Positions 12,519 to 20,939 of a stretch of DNA of 53,500 bases are shown here, in pieces (position 1 is the first letter of the stretch; each line of letters starts with the position of its first letter). Source of the DNA: Apostichopus japonicus (lineage: Eukaryota > Echinodermata > Holothuroidea > Aspidochirotida > Stichopodidae); contig NC_092569.1 of NCBI RefSeq assembly GCF_037975245.1, positions 12,804,001 through 12,857,500 of the forward strand, in the 5' to 3' direction. Position numbers and translations under genes: made by a program. The notes under the pieces were generated by a model. The model was not told the DNA's origin. It did no database searches and was given only the letters and a program-made list of their open reading frames with translations.

Positions 12519-12536
12519 TGGTGGCAGCGGTGGGAT
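12519..12536 (+). promoter_or_regulatory. Primer binding site, tRNA-Leu
   Basis: Two bases after the 5' LTR lies TGGTGGCAGCGGTGGGAT. Its 18 bases are complementary to the 3' end, including CCA, of animal tRNA-Leu of the AAG/UAG type (recalled, not searched). It is the likely start of minus-strand DNA synthesis. Confidence 0.85.
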
Positions 12537-12691
12537 GAAAGCTCAGTCCTGGTCCTTACAGATAACACATACTGTTAGAGACAAGACCGAGACAGAGGAA
12601 GATCCAGTGATAGCCAGTGAAATCACAGAGCCACAGAAACAGCACAGAACAGATACAGATACAGAACAGAAACAGTTATAGAAGGCTACAG

Positions 12692-14109
12692 ATGGATTTT
12701 TCGAGAACCAACCCGTTTACAGAACAGAGGATTGACAATCAAAACAACGTAGAGGGATTGCCCAAACAGGAATGGAGACCCTTGATGACAGAACAGAACT
12801 CTCGTGTTTCACGAGGTGCATCAACAGAGTTGCCGTCAGAATACGAGGTTCTGAGCTCGGTGGGTTCAGAAACAACTGGAAGTCTGGAAGGTGTTTCAAA
12901 TGGTCGACAACATCAACACAGAACAGAAGGGCAACAAGCTATGCCGAGTGGGACTGGGAATGAGTATGAAAGACCTGCAGGTAGGCAAACTAACCCTTTC
13001 ATTTTGTCCCTACAGGAAGACGAGCGCACAGGCCCGGATGCCATCTCTCCGTATGCATACCGACCCTGGCACGCTGAAAACAGACAAGACAATGCATAGA
13101 TACACAGTGGTCAGCACCATCCCAACTACTCAACAGAGATGCAGACAGATCCGCATATCCCACGGGGTTACAGACAACAGATTGATACCGGTGTACCTTA
13201 CAAGACCGAAGAAGACAGAAGGAATACAGCCCAGCTTCCAGGGAAGGCGAATGTCACACCACCACAGTATGATGGAAGTACAAGCTGGGACGACTACGCA
13301 GTACAGTTCGAGTTGATAGCAGAATTGAATAACTGGCCAGAGGCAGCAAAGACATTGTATTTGGCAGCAAGTCTGAAGGGACAAACAAGGGCGATCCTGA
13401 GTGACCTGGACAGTAGTCGGAGAAGAAGTTACAGAGCACTCACAGAAGCTTTAGGCAGACGATTTAGTCCGGCGAATCAAACACAGTTGTTTAGAGCTAT
13501 GTTGAAGAACAGACAGAGGCAACCAGCTAAAGGCTTACAGAGCTCGCCCATGATATTAAGCGCCTTGCGTTAAAAGCCTACCCGGATGCACCGTACGAGA
13601 TGGTGGAGATTCTTGCAAAGGAATACTTCGTAGACTCACTGGGAGACACAGAGACCCGATGGAGAGTATACCAGTCCAGACCCGTGAACTTATCCGATGC
13701 AGTAACTGTTGCAGTTGAACTAGAGGTATTCCACCTGGCAGAAGTAAAGAAGGGTAACCTCAAGAGACCTACAGCAAGAGCCGTTTTACAAACAGAAAAG
13801 CAAGAAGACAAAGTAGAGAGACAGATGCAACTACTTGGGGAGAATCTCGCAAAGACAATGGAGCACTACATGTCAAAGATACACGAAGAACTGGCAAGCG
13901 GAAATTACAGGAAACAGACATTTGCGAGTGGGCAAGATCGCAACATGTCCTGGCGAAACCGAGACAGACCACCACTCAAATGTTGGGGTTGTGGAAAGTT
14001 TGGCCACATAAAGAGAAATTGTCGGGAACCATACCAAGAAGACACCACAGGAAAGTCATATCAGGGAAACGAGAAGGAACCGGACTTGAGGGTCGAAGGC
14101 CGGCAGTAA
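12692..14109 (+). pseudogene. gag: gag, disrupted
   Basis: Starts at the ATG of MDFSRTNPF; an upstream in-frame ATG at 12617 is also possible. The order is an N-terminal polar region, a stop codon TAG at 13097-13099, a capsid-type retrotransposon gag domain (WDDYAVQFEL at about 13289, ALGRRFSP near 13450), a one-base loss near 13540 that shifts the frame, and a C-terminal part ending in a CCHC knuckle CWGCGKFGHIKRNC (13980-14021). The nucleocapsid part overlaps the protease frame. With a stop and a frameshift this copy cannot make full Gag, so packaging would need another copy. Capsid and RNA-binding roles are known for the family. Confidence 0.9.
14064..14070 (+). promoter_or_regulatory. -1 ribosomal frameshift heptamer GGGAAAC
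   Basis: G GGA AAC lies in the gag frame 37 bases before the gag stop at 14107-14109. Slipping back one base enters exactly the protease-pol frame, which is open from 14070. The X XXY YYZ form is the known slippery pattern. Downstream GC-rich sequence (CCGG at about 14080, GGCCGG at about 14098) could form a stimulatory stem; this is not proven. Confidence 0.8.
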
Positions 14110-14906
14110 ACTCTAGGCCCGCAGGAGTGAGCGTTAGGACGGGATGGGTGCAAGATAGAGATTCTGGGATATTTGTTGATGGCATTATGCAGGGTACTGC
14201 AGTAACCTTTTTGGTTGATACAGGTGCCAACATAACAATAATAAAGCCCAGCGTAAACAGATCTATCCCTGAATTCTGTCGTCCCCACTTAAGACCTGTT
14301 GGCAGTGAGATGGTTTTAGCAGATGGACTGAGTTATTTGCCGTTCGAAGGATGTGCCACTGTCGAGATAGAGCTTGCAGGACATAGAGTAGAACACACAG
14401 TTTGGGTGGCTGTGATTGGAGCGGATGCACTCCTGGGTTTGGAGTTCATGAGAAGCCACAACTATCACTTGGATGTGATTAACGGTATTTTGTCTTGGGG
14501 AGGACCAAGAAAGAGCAGTGAGGTGAAGAAGGTGACGGAGACTCATGTTTGCGATGTTTTGGTAGATGAAACCGTAGTAGTTGCCCCTGGATGTGAGGCA
14601 ATGGTGCTAGGAAGAATCTCTGAGGGACCTCGGAAGTGGGAAGCTGCTCTGGTAGAGCCAACAGAAAAGTTTGTTGAAAAACATTGTTTGTTGGTGGCTA
14701 AAGGTCTGGTTGATCCAAGGGAAAGCAAGATTCCATTGAGAGTGTTCAACCCAACGTCTGATGTGAAGAAAGTGTATGACGGTACATGTATAGCTTCATT
14801 AGAAGAGACGGGGAATCTAGATGTTACGTTCCCTGAAACAGCGCGTCAGAAACAGAAGGTATTGGCGGTGTCGACAAAACGTTGTGAGCAGGGGGAAGTC
14901 CCTTAA
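14070..14906 (+). CDS. Aspartic protease region of Gypsy pol
   Basis: Open in the pol frame after the frameshift site. The active site DTGAN is at 14217-14231, preceded by a FLV strand and followed by a hydrophobic ALLGLEF segment (about 14430) that matches the second conserved motif of retroelement proteases. The protease would cut Gag and Pol; active enzyme is a dimer. The frame ends at TAA 14904-14906. The next reading frame is in phase and continues directly into RT, so this single stop splits what should be one polyprotein. Confidence 0.9.
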   Translation, partial: REGTGLEGRRPAVNSRPAGVSVRTGWVQDRDSGIFVDGIMQGTAVTFLVDTGANITIIKPSVNRSIPEFCRPHLRPVGSEMVLADGLSYLPFEGCATVEIELAGHRVEHTVWVAVIGADALLGLEFMRSHNYHLDVINGILSWGGPRKSSEVKKVTETHVCDVLVDETVVVAPGCEAMVLGRISEGPRKWEAALVEPTEKFVEKHCLLVAKGLVDPRESKIPLRVFNPTSDVKKVYDGTCIASLEETGNLDVTFPETARQKQKVLAVSTKRCEQGEVP

Positions 14907-17861
14907 CATGTAACAGAACTATTGGAGGCGGAAGACGGACATATGAATGATGAACAACGAGCTTTACTGAAAGAACTAGTTACAGACTATGCTGATATGT
15001 TTGCGAGATCATCTGCTGACTTGGGATATACCACAGTCGCCCAGCACAAGATCGACACAGACAACGCAAGGCCAGTCAAGCAACCAGCAAGACGAGTCCC
15101 AGTACAACAGAGGGAAGTGGAGAGAGAACTCTTGCAACAAATGCTAGATGCAGGAGTGGTTGAACGATCATCAAGTCCGTGGGCGTCACCTATTGTTCTG
15201 GTGAAGAAGAAAAATGGTTCGACAAGATTCTGTGTAGATTATAGAAGATTAAACACATTGACAGTCAAGGACAGCTACCCCATTCCCAGAATTGCAGATT
15301 CACTGGATGCGATGGCAGGTTCCCGTTGGTTTAGCACATTAGATCTAGCCAGTGGCTATTGGCAAGTTGGTGTGGCAGCAGAAGACAGACAAAAGACGGC
15401 GTTCATAACCGGAAATGGCTTGTATCAATTCCGTGTTATGCCATTTGGACTGTGCAACGCGCCCGCCACATTCGAAAGACTAATGGACCGTGTGCTATCT
15501 GGACTCCATTGGGAAGCATGCGTAGTTTACCTTGACGATGTCATCGTATATGGTGCCACATTTTCCGAGGCTATGGACCGACTAAAGACCGTTTTCAACC
15601 GATTTAGAGACGCAGGACTAAAACTAAGTCCAGGCAAGTTTCAGCTGTTCAAGCAGAGTGTCACGTACTTAGGGCACATTGTCTCTAAGGATGGTGTAGG
15701 TACAGATCCAGAAAAGGTGAAGGCTGTCAAAGAATGGCCGAGACCACAGAACCTATCAGAGGTTAGGAGCTTTGTAGGCCTGTGTGGCTACTACTGTAGA
15801 TTTATACGAGGCTTTGCTCAAATTGCACTACCGTTGTTCAAGCTGACTGAAAAGAAACAGAAGTTTGATTGGAACCAGGACTGCGAGACAGCTTTTTCCG
15901 GACTGAAGACAGCGTTGACAACAGCTCCGGTACTTTCCTACCCAATGAGCAGCGGGCAAGATTTCATATTAGACACAGATGCAAGTGACTTTGCAACCGG
16001 TTCCGTTTTATCACAGATCCAAGACGGAAACGAAAAGCCAATAGCATATTTCAGCAAGACCATGAGTAAGCAAGAGAGACGTTATTGTATCACAAGAAAA
16101 GAACTACTGGCCGTCGTACAGTCAGTTAAACACTTCCACCATTATCTCTACGGCACCAGGTTCCTGATCAGAACAGACCATGCAGCACTCAAATGGCTGA
16201 TGAGTTTCAAGCACCCAGAAGGACAAACAGCAAGATGGTTGGAGATACTTGGCACTTACACCTTTGAGATCTCCCATCGTCCTGGACGCTTCCATGGTAA
16301 TGCAGACGGTCTCTCCCGACGACCATGTTCGGATGATTGCCAACACTGTACGAGAACAGAAACCGGTGATATTGATCGAGACGGACCTATGGAGTTCAAG
16401 ACCAACAAGTGGAAACGGGAAGAAAAGACAGATCAAGTTGATGGCTGCGACAGAAGTAACGGGACCGTGGACGGGGAAACTAAGGAAACAAAACAAGTCG
16501 CTGCAGTTTCTTCAAGTACAGAACCACCCCGGCCTTGGTTACAGAAATGCACCAATCAAGACCTGAAAGCTGAACAACTTAAAGATGTAGAACTACGAAA
16601 GATGCTAACTTGGAAAGAAAACAAAGTTGATCGTCCTTCGTGGGAAGAAGTGTCAGCTGAAGGGAAAGAACTGAAAGCATATTGGGCTCAATGGGACAGA
16701 TTGGAAGTTCGACAAGGTCTTCTATGTAGAAGATGGGAGAACCACGCAGGGGATTGCATCACGTGGCAGTTCATAGTCCCCAGAAGTCTACAAGAAGAAG
16801 TTATACAGTTACTTCATGACAACCCAACTTCCGGACACCTTGGAGTTAGAAGGACAATGTATAAACTTCAGGAAAGATATTATTGGAATACCTGGAGACG
16901 AAAGGTAGAACGATGGTGTAAGATGTGTAAGGTATGTTGTTCAAGAAAAGGCCCGACGAAAGGGAAAGCAAAATTTAAAGAACTATGTCAATTGCTAGGA
17001 ATGGACAAGACTAGAACAACTCCGTACCACCCGCAGAGTGACGGCATGGTAGAACGATTCAACCGTACCTTGGAAGAAATGTTATCGAAAGTCGTCGACA
17101 GCGATCAGAAAAATTGGAACAAATGCATTCCGTTAGTGATGATGGCATACCGTTCCTCTATCCACGAATCCACTGGACATTCTCCGGCGGAAATGATGCT
17201 TGGACGTGAGATTCCTTTACCCGTTGACCACATCATCGACAGGGGTGAACTAAATGCTGAAAAGACACTCCACAGCTATGCCCAAGACCTTGAAGACAGA
17301 CTGAGGATAATCTACGAGAGTGCTAGAGAAAAGTTGCAGATCGCGGGCGAGAGACAAAAGAGAAGTTACAACCGAAATGTCAAAGACTGGGGTTACAAGA
17401 AAGGTGACCTTGTGATGTTACATACCACGCAGAGACGCAAGGGACTTAGCCCAAAGCTACAGCCGAAGTGGACAGGACCCTTCCTCATCACAGACCAGTT
17501 GAGCGATGTGACGTACAGAATAAGGAAAAGTAAAAAGAGCAAGGCAAGTGTGGTCCACCACAATCGTCTCAAGCTATATCCAGGCGAGATTCCAATCGAT
17601 ATTAGCAAGATGACCCACAAGCAGAATTTAAAGACTCTAGTGAATGTTGCAGTTCAAACTGACCAGAACTCTAAGTTGAGAATCAGAAAACCTGTACTGG
17701 TAAACAGAGATAGGCACAGAAGAAGTCAAGATAAAAGATGCGAGAGAGGAAAATTCAAGGTCACAAGAGGATCACGTACACCAAGACGGTCAAGTCGTCT
17801 GCGTCGAATACCTTCCTGGCTCCAGGACTGTATTAGAACAGACAAGATTACATTCCATTAA
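14907..17861 (+). CDS. pol: Gypsy pol: RT, RNase H, integrase with deleted core
   Basis: About 980 residues in one frame. RT comes first: SPWASPIVLVKKK near 15175, DLASGYWQV near 15345, and the YLDD active site at 15528-15539. RNase H follows (DTDASDFATG near 15973, TDHAALKWL near 16175, HRPG...NADGLSR near 16275). Integrase begins with the HHCC zinc site (His near 16815, Cys at 16917 and 16926), then jumps from KGPTKGKAK to FKELCQLL at about 16970. The stretch that normally carries the first two catalytic Asp is missing, and only the Glu side (DGMVERFNRT) remains. A GPF module (WTGPFLI near 17468) closes it. There is no chromodomain. The frame was kept, so the deletion is a multiple of three. 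Confidence 0.95.
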   Translation, partial: HVTELLEAEDGHMNDEQRALLKELVTDYADMFARSSADLGYTTVAQHKIDTDNARPVKQPARRVPVQQREVERELLQQMLDAGVVERSSSPWASPIVLVKKKNGSTRFCVDYRRLNTLTVKDSYPIPRIADSLDAMAGSRWFSTLDLASGYWQVGVAAEDRQKTAFITGNGLYQFRVMPFGLCNAPATFERLMDRVLSGLHWEACVVYLDDVIVYGATFSEAMDRLKTVFNRFRDAGLKLSPGKFQLFKQSVTYLGHIVSKDGVGTDPEKVKAVKEWPRPQNLSEVRSFVGLCGYYCRFIRGFAQIALPLFKLTEKKQKFDWNQDCETAFSGLKTALTTAPVLSYPMSSGQDFILDTDASDFATGSVLSQIQDGNEKPIAYFSKTMSKQERRYCITRKELLAVVQSVKHFHHYLYGTRFLIRTDHAALKWLMSFKHPEGQTARWLEILGTYTFEISHRPGRFHGNADGLSRRPCSDDCQHCTRTETGDIDRDGPMEFKTNKWKREEKTDQVDGCDRSNGTVDGETKETKQVAAVSSSTEPPRPWLQKCTNQDLKAEQLKDVELRKMLTWKENKVDRPSWEEVSAEGKELKAYWAQWDRLEVRQGLLCRRWENHAGDCITWQFIVPRSLQEEVIQLLHDNPTSGHLGVRRTMYKLQERYYWNTWRRKVERWCKMCKVCCSRKGPTKGKAKFKELCQLLGMDKTRTTPYHPQSDGMVERFNRTLEEMLSKVVDSDQKNWNKCIPLVMMAYRSSIHESTGHSPAEMMLGREIPLPVDHIIDRGELNAEKTLHSYAQDLEDRLRIIYESAREKLQIAGERQKRSYNRNVKDWGYKKGDLVMLHTTQRRKGLSPKLQPKWTGPFLITDQLSDVTYRIRKSKKSKASVVHHNRLKLYPGEIPIDISKMTHKQNLKTLVNVAVQTDQNSKLRIRKPVLVNRDRHRRSQDKRCERGKFKVTRGSRTPRRSSRLRRIPSWLQDCIRTDKITFH

Positions 17862-17871
17862 TCAAATTGAA

Positions 17872-17893
17872 TCTTTTCCCTTTCTCCTTCCAG
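17872..17893 (+). promoter_or_regulatory. Splice-acceptor-like tract before the zinc-finger ORF
   Basis: A pyrimidine-rich run (CTTTTCCCTTTCTCCTTC) followed by CAG, 23 bases before the ORF start. It could provide a subgenomic mRNA as for retroviral env. No strong donor is evident in the leader; a CAG/GTAGGC is present in gag at 12980/12981. Confidence 0.5.
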
Positions 17894-17916
17894 ATACAAA
17901 CAGTGACTGATACAGC

Positions 17917-18624
17917 ATGGAGCGCAAGGACGAGACAGAGTGGAGCGATGTAGAACTAGAGAGGTGCATCGAATACCGCTGCAGAATCTGTAGACAAAGG
18001 CAGTCCAGTGCGGCAGATTTGAAATCACATTTCCAGAAGGAGCACGGTAGGAAGAGATTCTATTGCGAAACCTGCTCGTACCAGAGTGACCGAAAGACAG
18101 ATGTACAAAGACACTCTGATGCCAAGCATCGAAAGTTAGAGCCGAAGGCTAAAGGGAAAAAGGACAATCGCAACGATGGGAACAAAGACTACGACAAAGA
18201 GCCACCCAAGGTACAAAGGGTGACATCTGTGTATGCGCCAGCCCTGGAGGACCTGCTGGGGTCACCACTGTCCTCCTTATCAAGACCCCCAACACCGCAG
18301 GCTGCAAAAGGAATTCCGACCCCAGAGAGCCCAGTACACCGCCACAAATCTCCAAGCAAGACCAGCGTGATTCCCACTTTAACACCGGGAAGACCTGGCC
18401 CAGACCCTCGACTGTTCCGTGGGGAGACGTCGGACCCTGGGATGCGAGTCAGTGAGTGGAGGGAGAAAAGTAAGGTGCTCCCATGCAGCGCAACGCAGGT
18501 GGAATGGAAGGTGAGGAGGTTTGAAACCGGGGTTAGATTAACAACACTGTCGGAGACGGCAATCCACCCAGATGGGACGGTGTTCCGAGCAACCAAGGAG
18601 ACTGTAGAGGGACCGGCCAACTGA
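17917..18624 (+). CDS. Extra ORF of the Gypsy element: two C2H2 zinc fingers
   Basis: 235 residues between pol and the 3' LTR, where env sits in other elements. It has two fingers near the N-terminus: CRIC-x12-H-x4-H (residues about 22-43) and CETC-x12-H-x4-H (about 50-71). A basic KGKK segment and a long Pro/Ser/Thr-rich part follow (repeated SPxxx and PTP). There is no signal peptide or membrane segment, so it is not an envelope. The start is fixed by a TGA nine bases upstream. A pyrimidine tract ending CTTCCAG (17872-17893) stands just before it, consistent with a spliced message. A role in DNA or RNA binding is inferred from the fingers only. The frame is intact while gag is broken. Confidence 0.85.
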   Translation: MERKDETEWSDVELERCIEYRCRICRQRQSSAADLKSHFQKEHGRKRFYCETCSYQSDRKTDVQRHSDAKHRKLEPKAKGKKDNRNDGNKDYDKEPPKVQRVTSVYAPALEDLLGSPLSSLSRPPTPQAAKGIPTPESPVHRHKSPSKTSVIPTLTPGRPGPDPRLFRGETSDPGMRVSEWREKSKVLPCSATQVEWKVRRFETGVRLTTLSETAIHPDGTVFRATKETVEGPAN

Positions 18625-18755
18625 AGTAAACGTGGTGGAGAATATTAGCTCTTAGAATTGTACTTTTACTTACATTATTTTGTATTTCTGTCAAGTTGTA
18701 TAGTTCTTAAAGATGCAAGCTTAATTCGTAAATGCGTGGTAGCATTTGTCTTTTT

Positions 18756-18765
18756 AAGAGGGGGG
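18756..18765 (+). promoter_or_regulatory. Polypurine tract
   Basis: aagagggggg, three bases before the 3' LTR; the usual primer for plus-strand DNA synthesis in LTR elements. Confidence 0.85.
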
Positions 18766-18768
18766 TAG

Positions 18769-19141
18769 TGTAACGGAAATGTATCCCTTCCAGTAAATTG
18801 TTAGTGTAATATTATCGTTTTAGGAATGAGCGTTCCCTCAGTTCTACCCGTCGATGGCCCCTCTCTAAAAATATGTGTAGAGCTTTTGCGAGTTGCAGGT
18901 GGGGACAGCCAATGAAAATCGTACCCCTGTTTGTTTATAAATCTTGCTGAATCAGCACCCGAATTTAGAGATATTTCCCCTTGTTAGTGGTAGCGCAGAT
19001 TATTTTATTAGTTTTAGCTCACCACGCTCACGAGGTATTCCGAGATTGGCCCCTGACAGAGAGAGAACTGAGAGAACCGCCTATTTTCTATTTTTATTAG
19101 TTCAAGCAGCTGGACTTCGGGAGACACTGGTCAAAGTTACA
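18769..19141 (+). repeat. 3' LTR
   Basis: 373 bp, equal in length to the 5' LTR with three substitutions; TATAAAT at 18936-18942. It ends AAGTTACA where the 5' LTR has ACGTTACA. It is followed by the target duplication ataa at 19142-19145. Confidence 0.97.
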
Positions 19142-19145
19142 ATAA

Positions 19146-19850
19146 TATCAGAGGCCTTTAGCTGAATCAGTGAGAGTTGGTTTGGGTTAGTGTAGAATTG
19201 CTTTGAAAGTTTAAATTTCACTTCCGGATTTAATGGCCTAATTAAGGGACTGGCCTAAGCTAATTGTTTAAGTGTGTAGACTCCATAGGGCGCTTCTCCA
19301 GCGGTAACAGAATTACGGGAACAGAAAACCGCCCAGAAAGTCCTGGAAGGACCCTTTGATATCCTGGGGGCCAAGGCCGTCGCCACAGGGAACTGTTTGA
19401 TTCGGTGATCCTTTTTTTCTTTTTGCTTTTTTTCTGCTTCCAAAAAATATGAAGATCCCCCAATTAAATGCGGTGGACATTTTTTTTAGCTCTTCAGAAA
19501 ATTAGTTTCCGAAAAAGTATGAAAATTTGACATGGTAACCTTTTCTTTAGCTCTTCGGAAATTGTACGTTTTTGTTCCCCCCCCCCCCCCCTCACCACAG
19601 TCAGTCAAGTCTGCAAAGGCCCTGTTGAGGGCGATACTTCCGCAGTAGCGGGATTATGGGAAATACGTCCCATAGGAATAAACACGACCACTTTGTTTGA
19701 AGTGGGCTTCAACAGTTTCAAGCAGATATATTTGCAATGGCGTAGCCAGCACTTTTTTATGAGAGGGGAGGGGGGTGCATGCAAGTGTCTGACGTCAGAT
19801 ATTCCGAAAACTTTATGACGCCGTAACTATTATAGCTTTGTTCCTATTGT
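19146..19850. other. Intergenic, degraded repeats
   Basis: No gene supported. Contains a C run (about 19577-19592) and, at about 19735, a CAATGGCGTAGCC start that resembles a hAT-type end without a partner I could place. Confidence 0.5.
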
Positions 19851-20143
19851 CAGTGGCGTATCAAGAAGCATAAGGGCTCTGGTGCAGTCAGTGTCACCGG
19901 TCCCCTTATGAAAGTGTCAAACTTTTGTCCGAAAGTATTTTGCATTTTCCATCGAATTAATTCTAATTTATATTCTGGAATTCTGGAGACCTTTTATTTT
20001 CTTTTTGCTTTGCGTAATGTTTTGTTTGAAAATAGTGGGGTCGTATTCTTTTATTAATACACACCGCCGGGCTCCCTGTCACCCAACATGCCCCCTGTTA
20101 CGCAAAAGACCCATTTGGGACCCCGATCCTAGTAACACCACTG
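19851..20143. mobile_element. Probable hAT-type short element
   Basis: Starts CAGTGGCGTATC and ends in an inverted CACCACTG, 293 bp, no coding. Flanks cctattgt (19843-19850) and cctatagg (20144-20151) agree at the first five positions only, so the 8-bp target duplication is decayed or the border is misjudged. Confidence 0.45.
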
Positions 20144-20449
20144 CCTATAGGTGTGTGGTCAAGGGCCCCTGGTGAGGTACTGAGGGAAAGATCCTGTGGG
20201 GTCCACGACAAAAATAGTATATAATTTTGATGTTTTAGAATTTGTTACTGGGAGATTGGGGGTAGGGGCTATGGTGTCCTAGCCCCTCTCTAAATACGTC
20301 ACAGGGTAAATATAAAGGGTTTAAGCTAATTATGTGTGAGGAATAAACTGGAGTTGAGAGTTGAAATATTGATGTTTTGAGTATGCTGAAAATTAAAACA
20401 GGCTGCAAATTTGGTTTGTTTTTTCGCATTGAATCTTTCCCATACCCAC

Positions 20450-20576
20450 CTGCGTTGTCATCCGAAGGGTCTCTCAACTCCGGTGCACATGCATGAGGAC
20501 AAGGTTGAGGTGCACTTGTCTGTGCAAGTGCAAATGCGAGAAGTAGCTGTACCAGAACAATTTCCAATACTGGCAT
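20450..20576 (-). CDS. Possible signal-peptide first exon, gene unknown
   Basis: From an ATG at base 20576 reading leftwards, 42 codons plus one base. A strong hydrophobic leader (EIVLVQLLLAFALA) with a likely cleavage after it precedes TSAPQPCPHACAPELRDPSDD, which has two cysteines. It ends in phase 1 at a GCAG/GTGGGT donor, the usual phase for signal-peptide exons. No downstream exon was recognised; the Gypsy element lies in the expected direction. It could be a real first exon of a long gene, a relic, or chance. Confidence 0.4.
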
Positions 20577-20767
20577 GTATAGGCCTATATGGTCAATTTG
20601 TTTGAAACTTTTTTAATAAAACTATTGTTCAAGAAGTTATTCAAGAAATTATCCAGCAGTTACTCACCATCATATTATAGAACTGTTAAAAGATGGATGA
20701 AAACATCACTGTATCATTAGGTACAAGTATAATTGTCAGGTTATTACAAAACAATTATCTGTTTCAG

Positions 20768-20935
20768 CTTATTGGACCTGTGACCCTTGGTCTATTTTTT
20801 TGGTTATGCGCCTATACTGGCAAAATTATTGCTTCTATGAGCAATATGACTAAAGGACAATCTGCTTCTCTTGATCCTGTATCCATGAATACCTCAAATG
20901 TTGAGATCGGATATTCCAATCAAAAGTTAAAATAG
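20768..20935 (+). CDS. Possible 3' exon with one membrane segment
   Basis: A good acceptor (caattatctgtttcag) precedes 55 codons and TAG. It encodes a hydrophobic stretch (LIGPVTLGLFFWLCAY) then a polar tail (GKIIASMSNMTKG onwards). An upstream ATG at 20693 keeps the same frame, so a small single-exon membrane protein is another reading. No family recognised and no further exons found. Confidence 0.3.
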   Translation, partial: LIGPVTLGLFFWLCAYTGKIIASMSNMTKGQSASLDPVSMNTSNVEIGYSNQKLK

Positions 20936-20939
20936 TTTT

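Larger units (their letters stand above)
12144..19141 (+). mobile_element. Ty3/Gypsy LTR retrotransposon, nearly complete, defective
   Basis: A 6998-bp element with two 373-bp LTRs, an exact 4-bp target duplication (ataa at 12140-12143 and 19142-19145), a primer site, gag, protease, RT-RNase H, integrase and an extra zinc-finger ORF. The order RT, RNase H, integrase places it in Ty3/Gypsy. The LTRs differ at 3 of 373 positions, so it inserted recently. It cannot act alone: gag has a stop and a frameshift, a stop separates protease from RT, and most of the integrase catalytic core is deleted. Confidence 0.97.
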
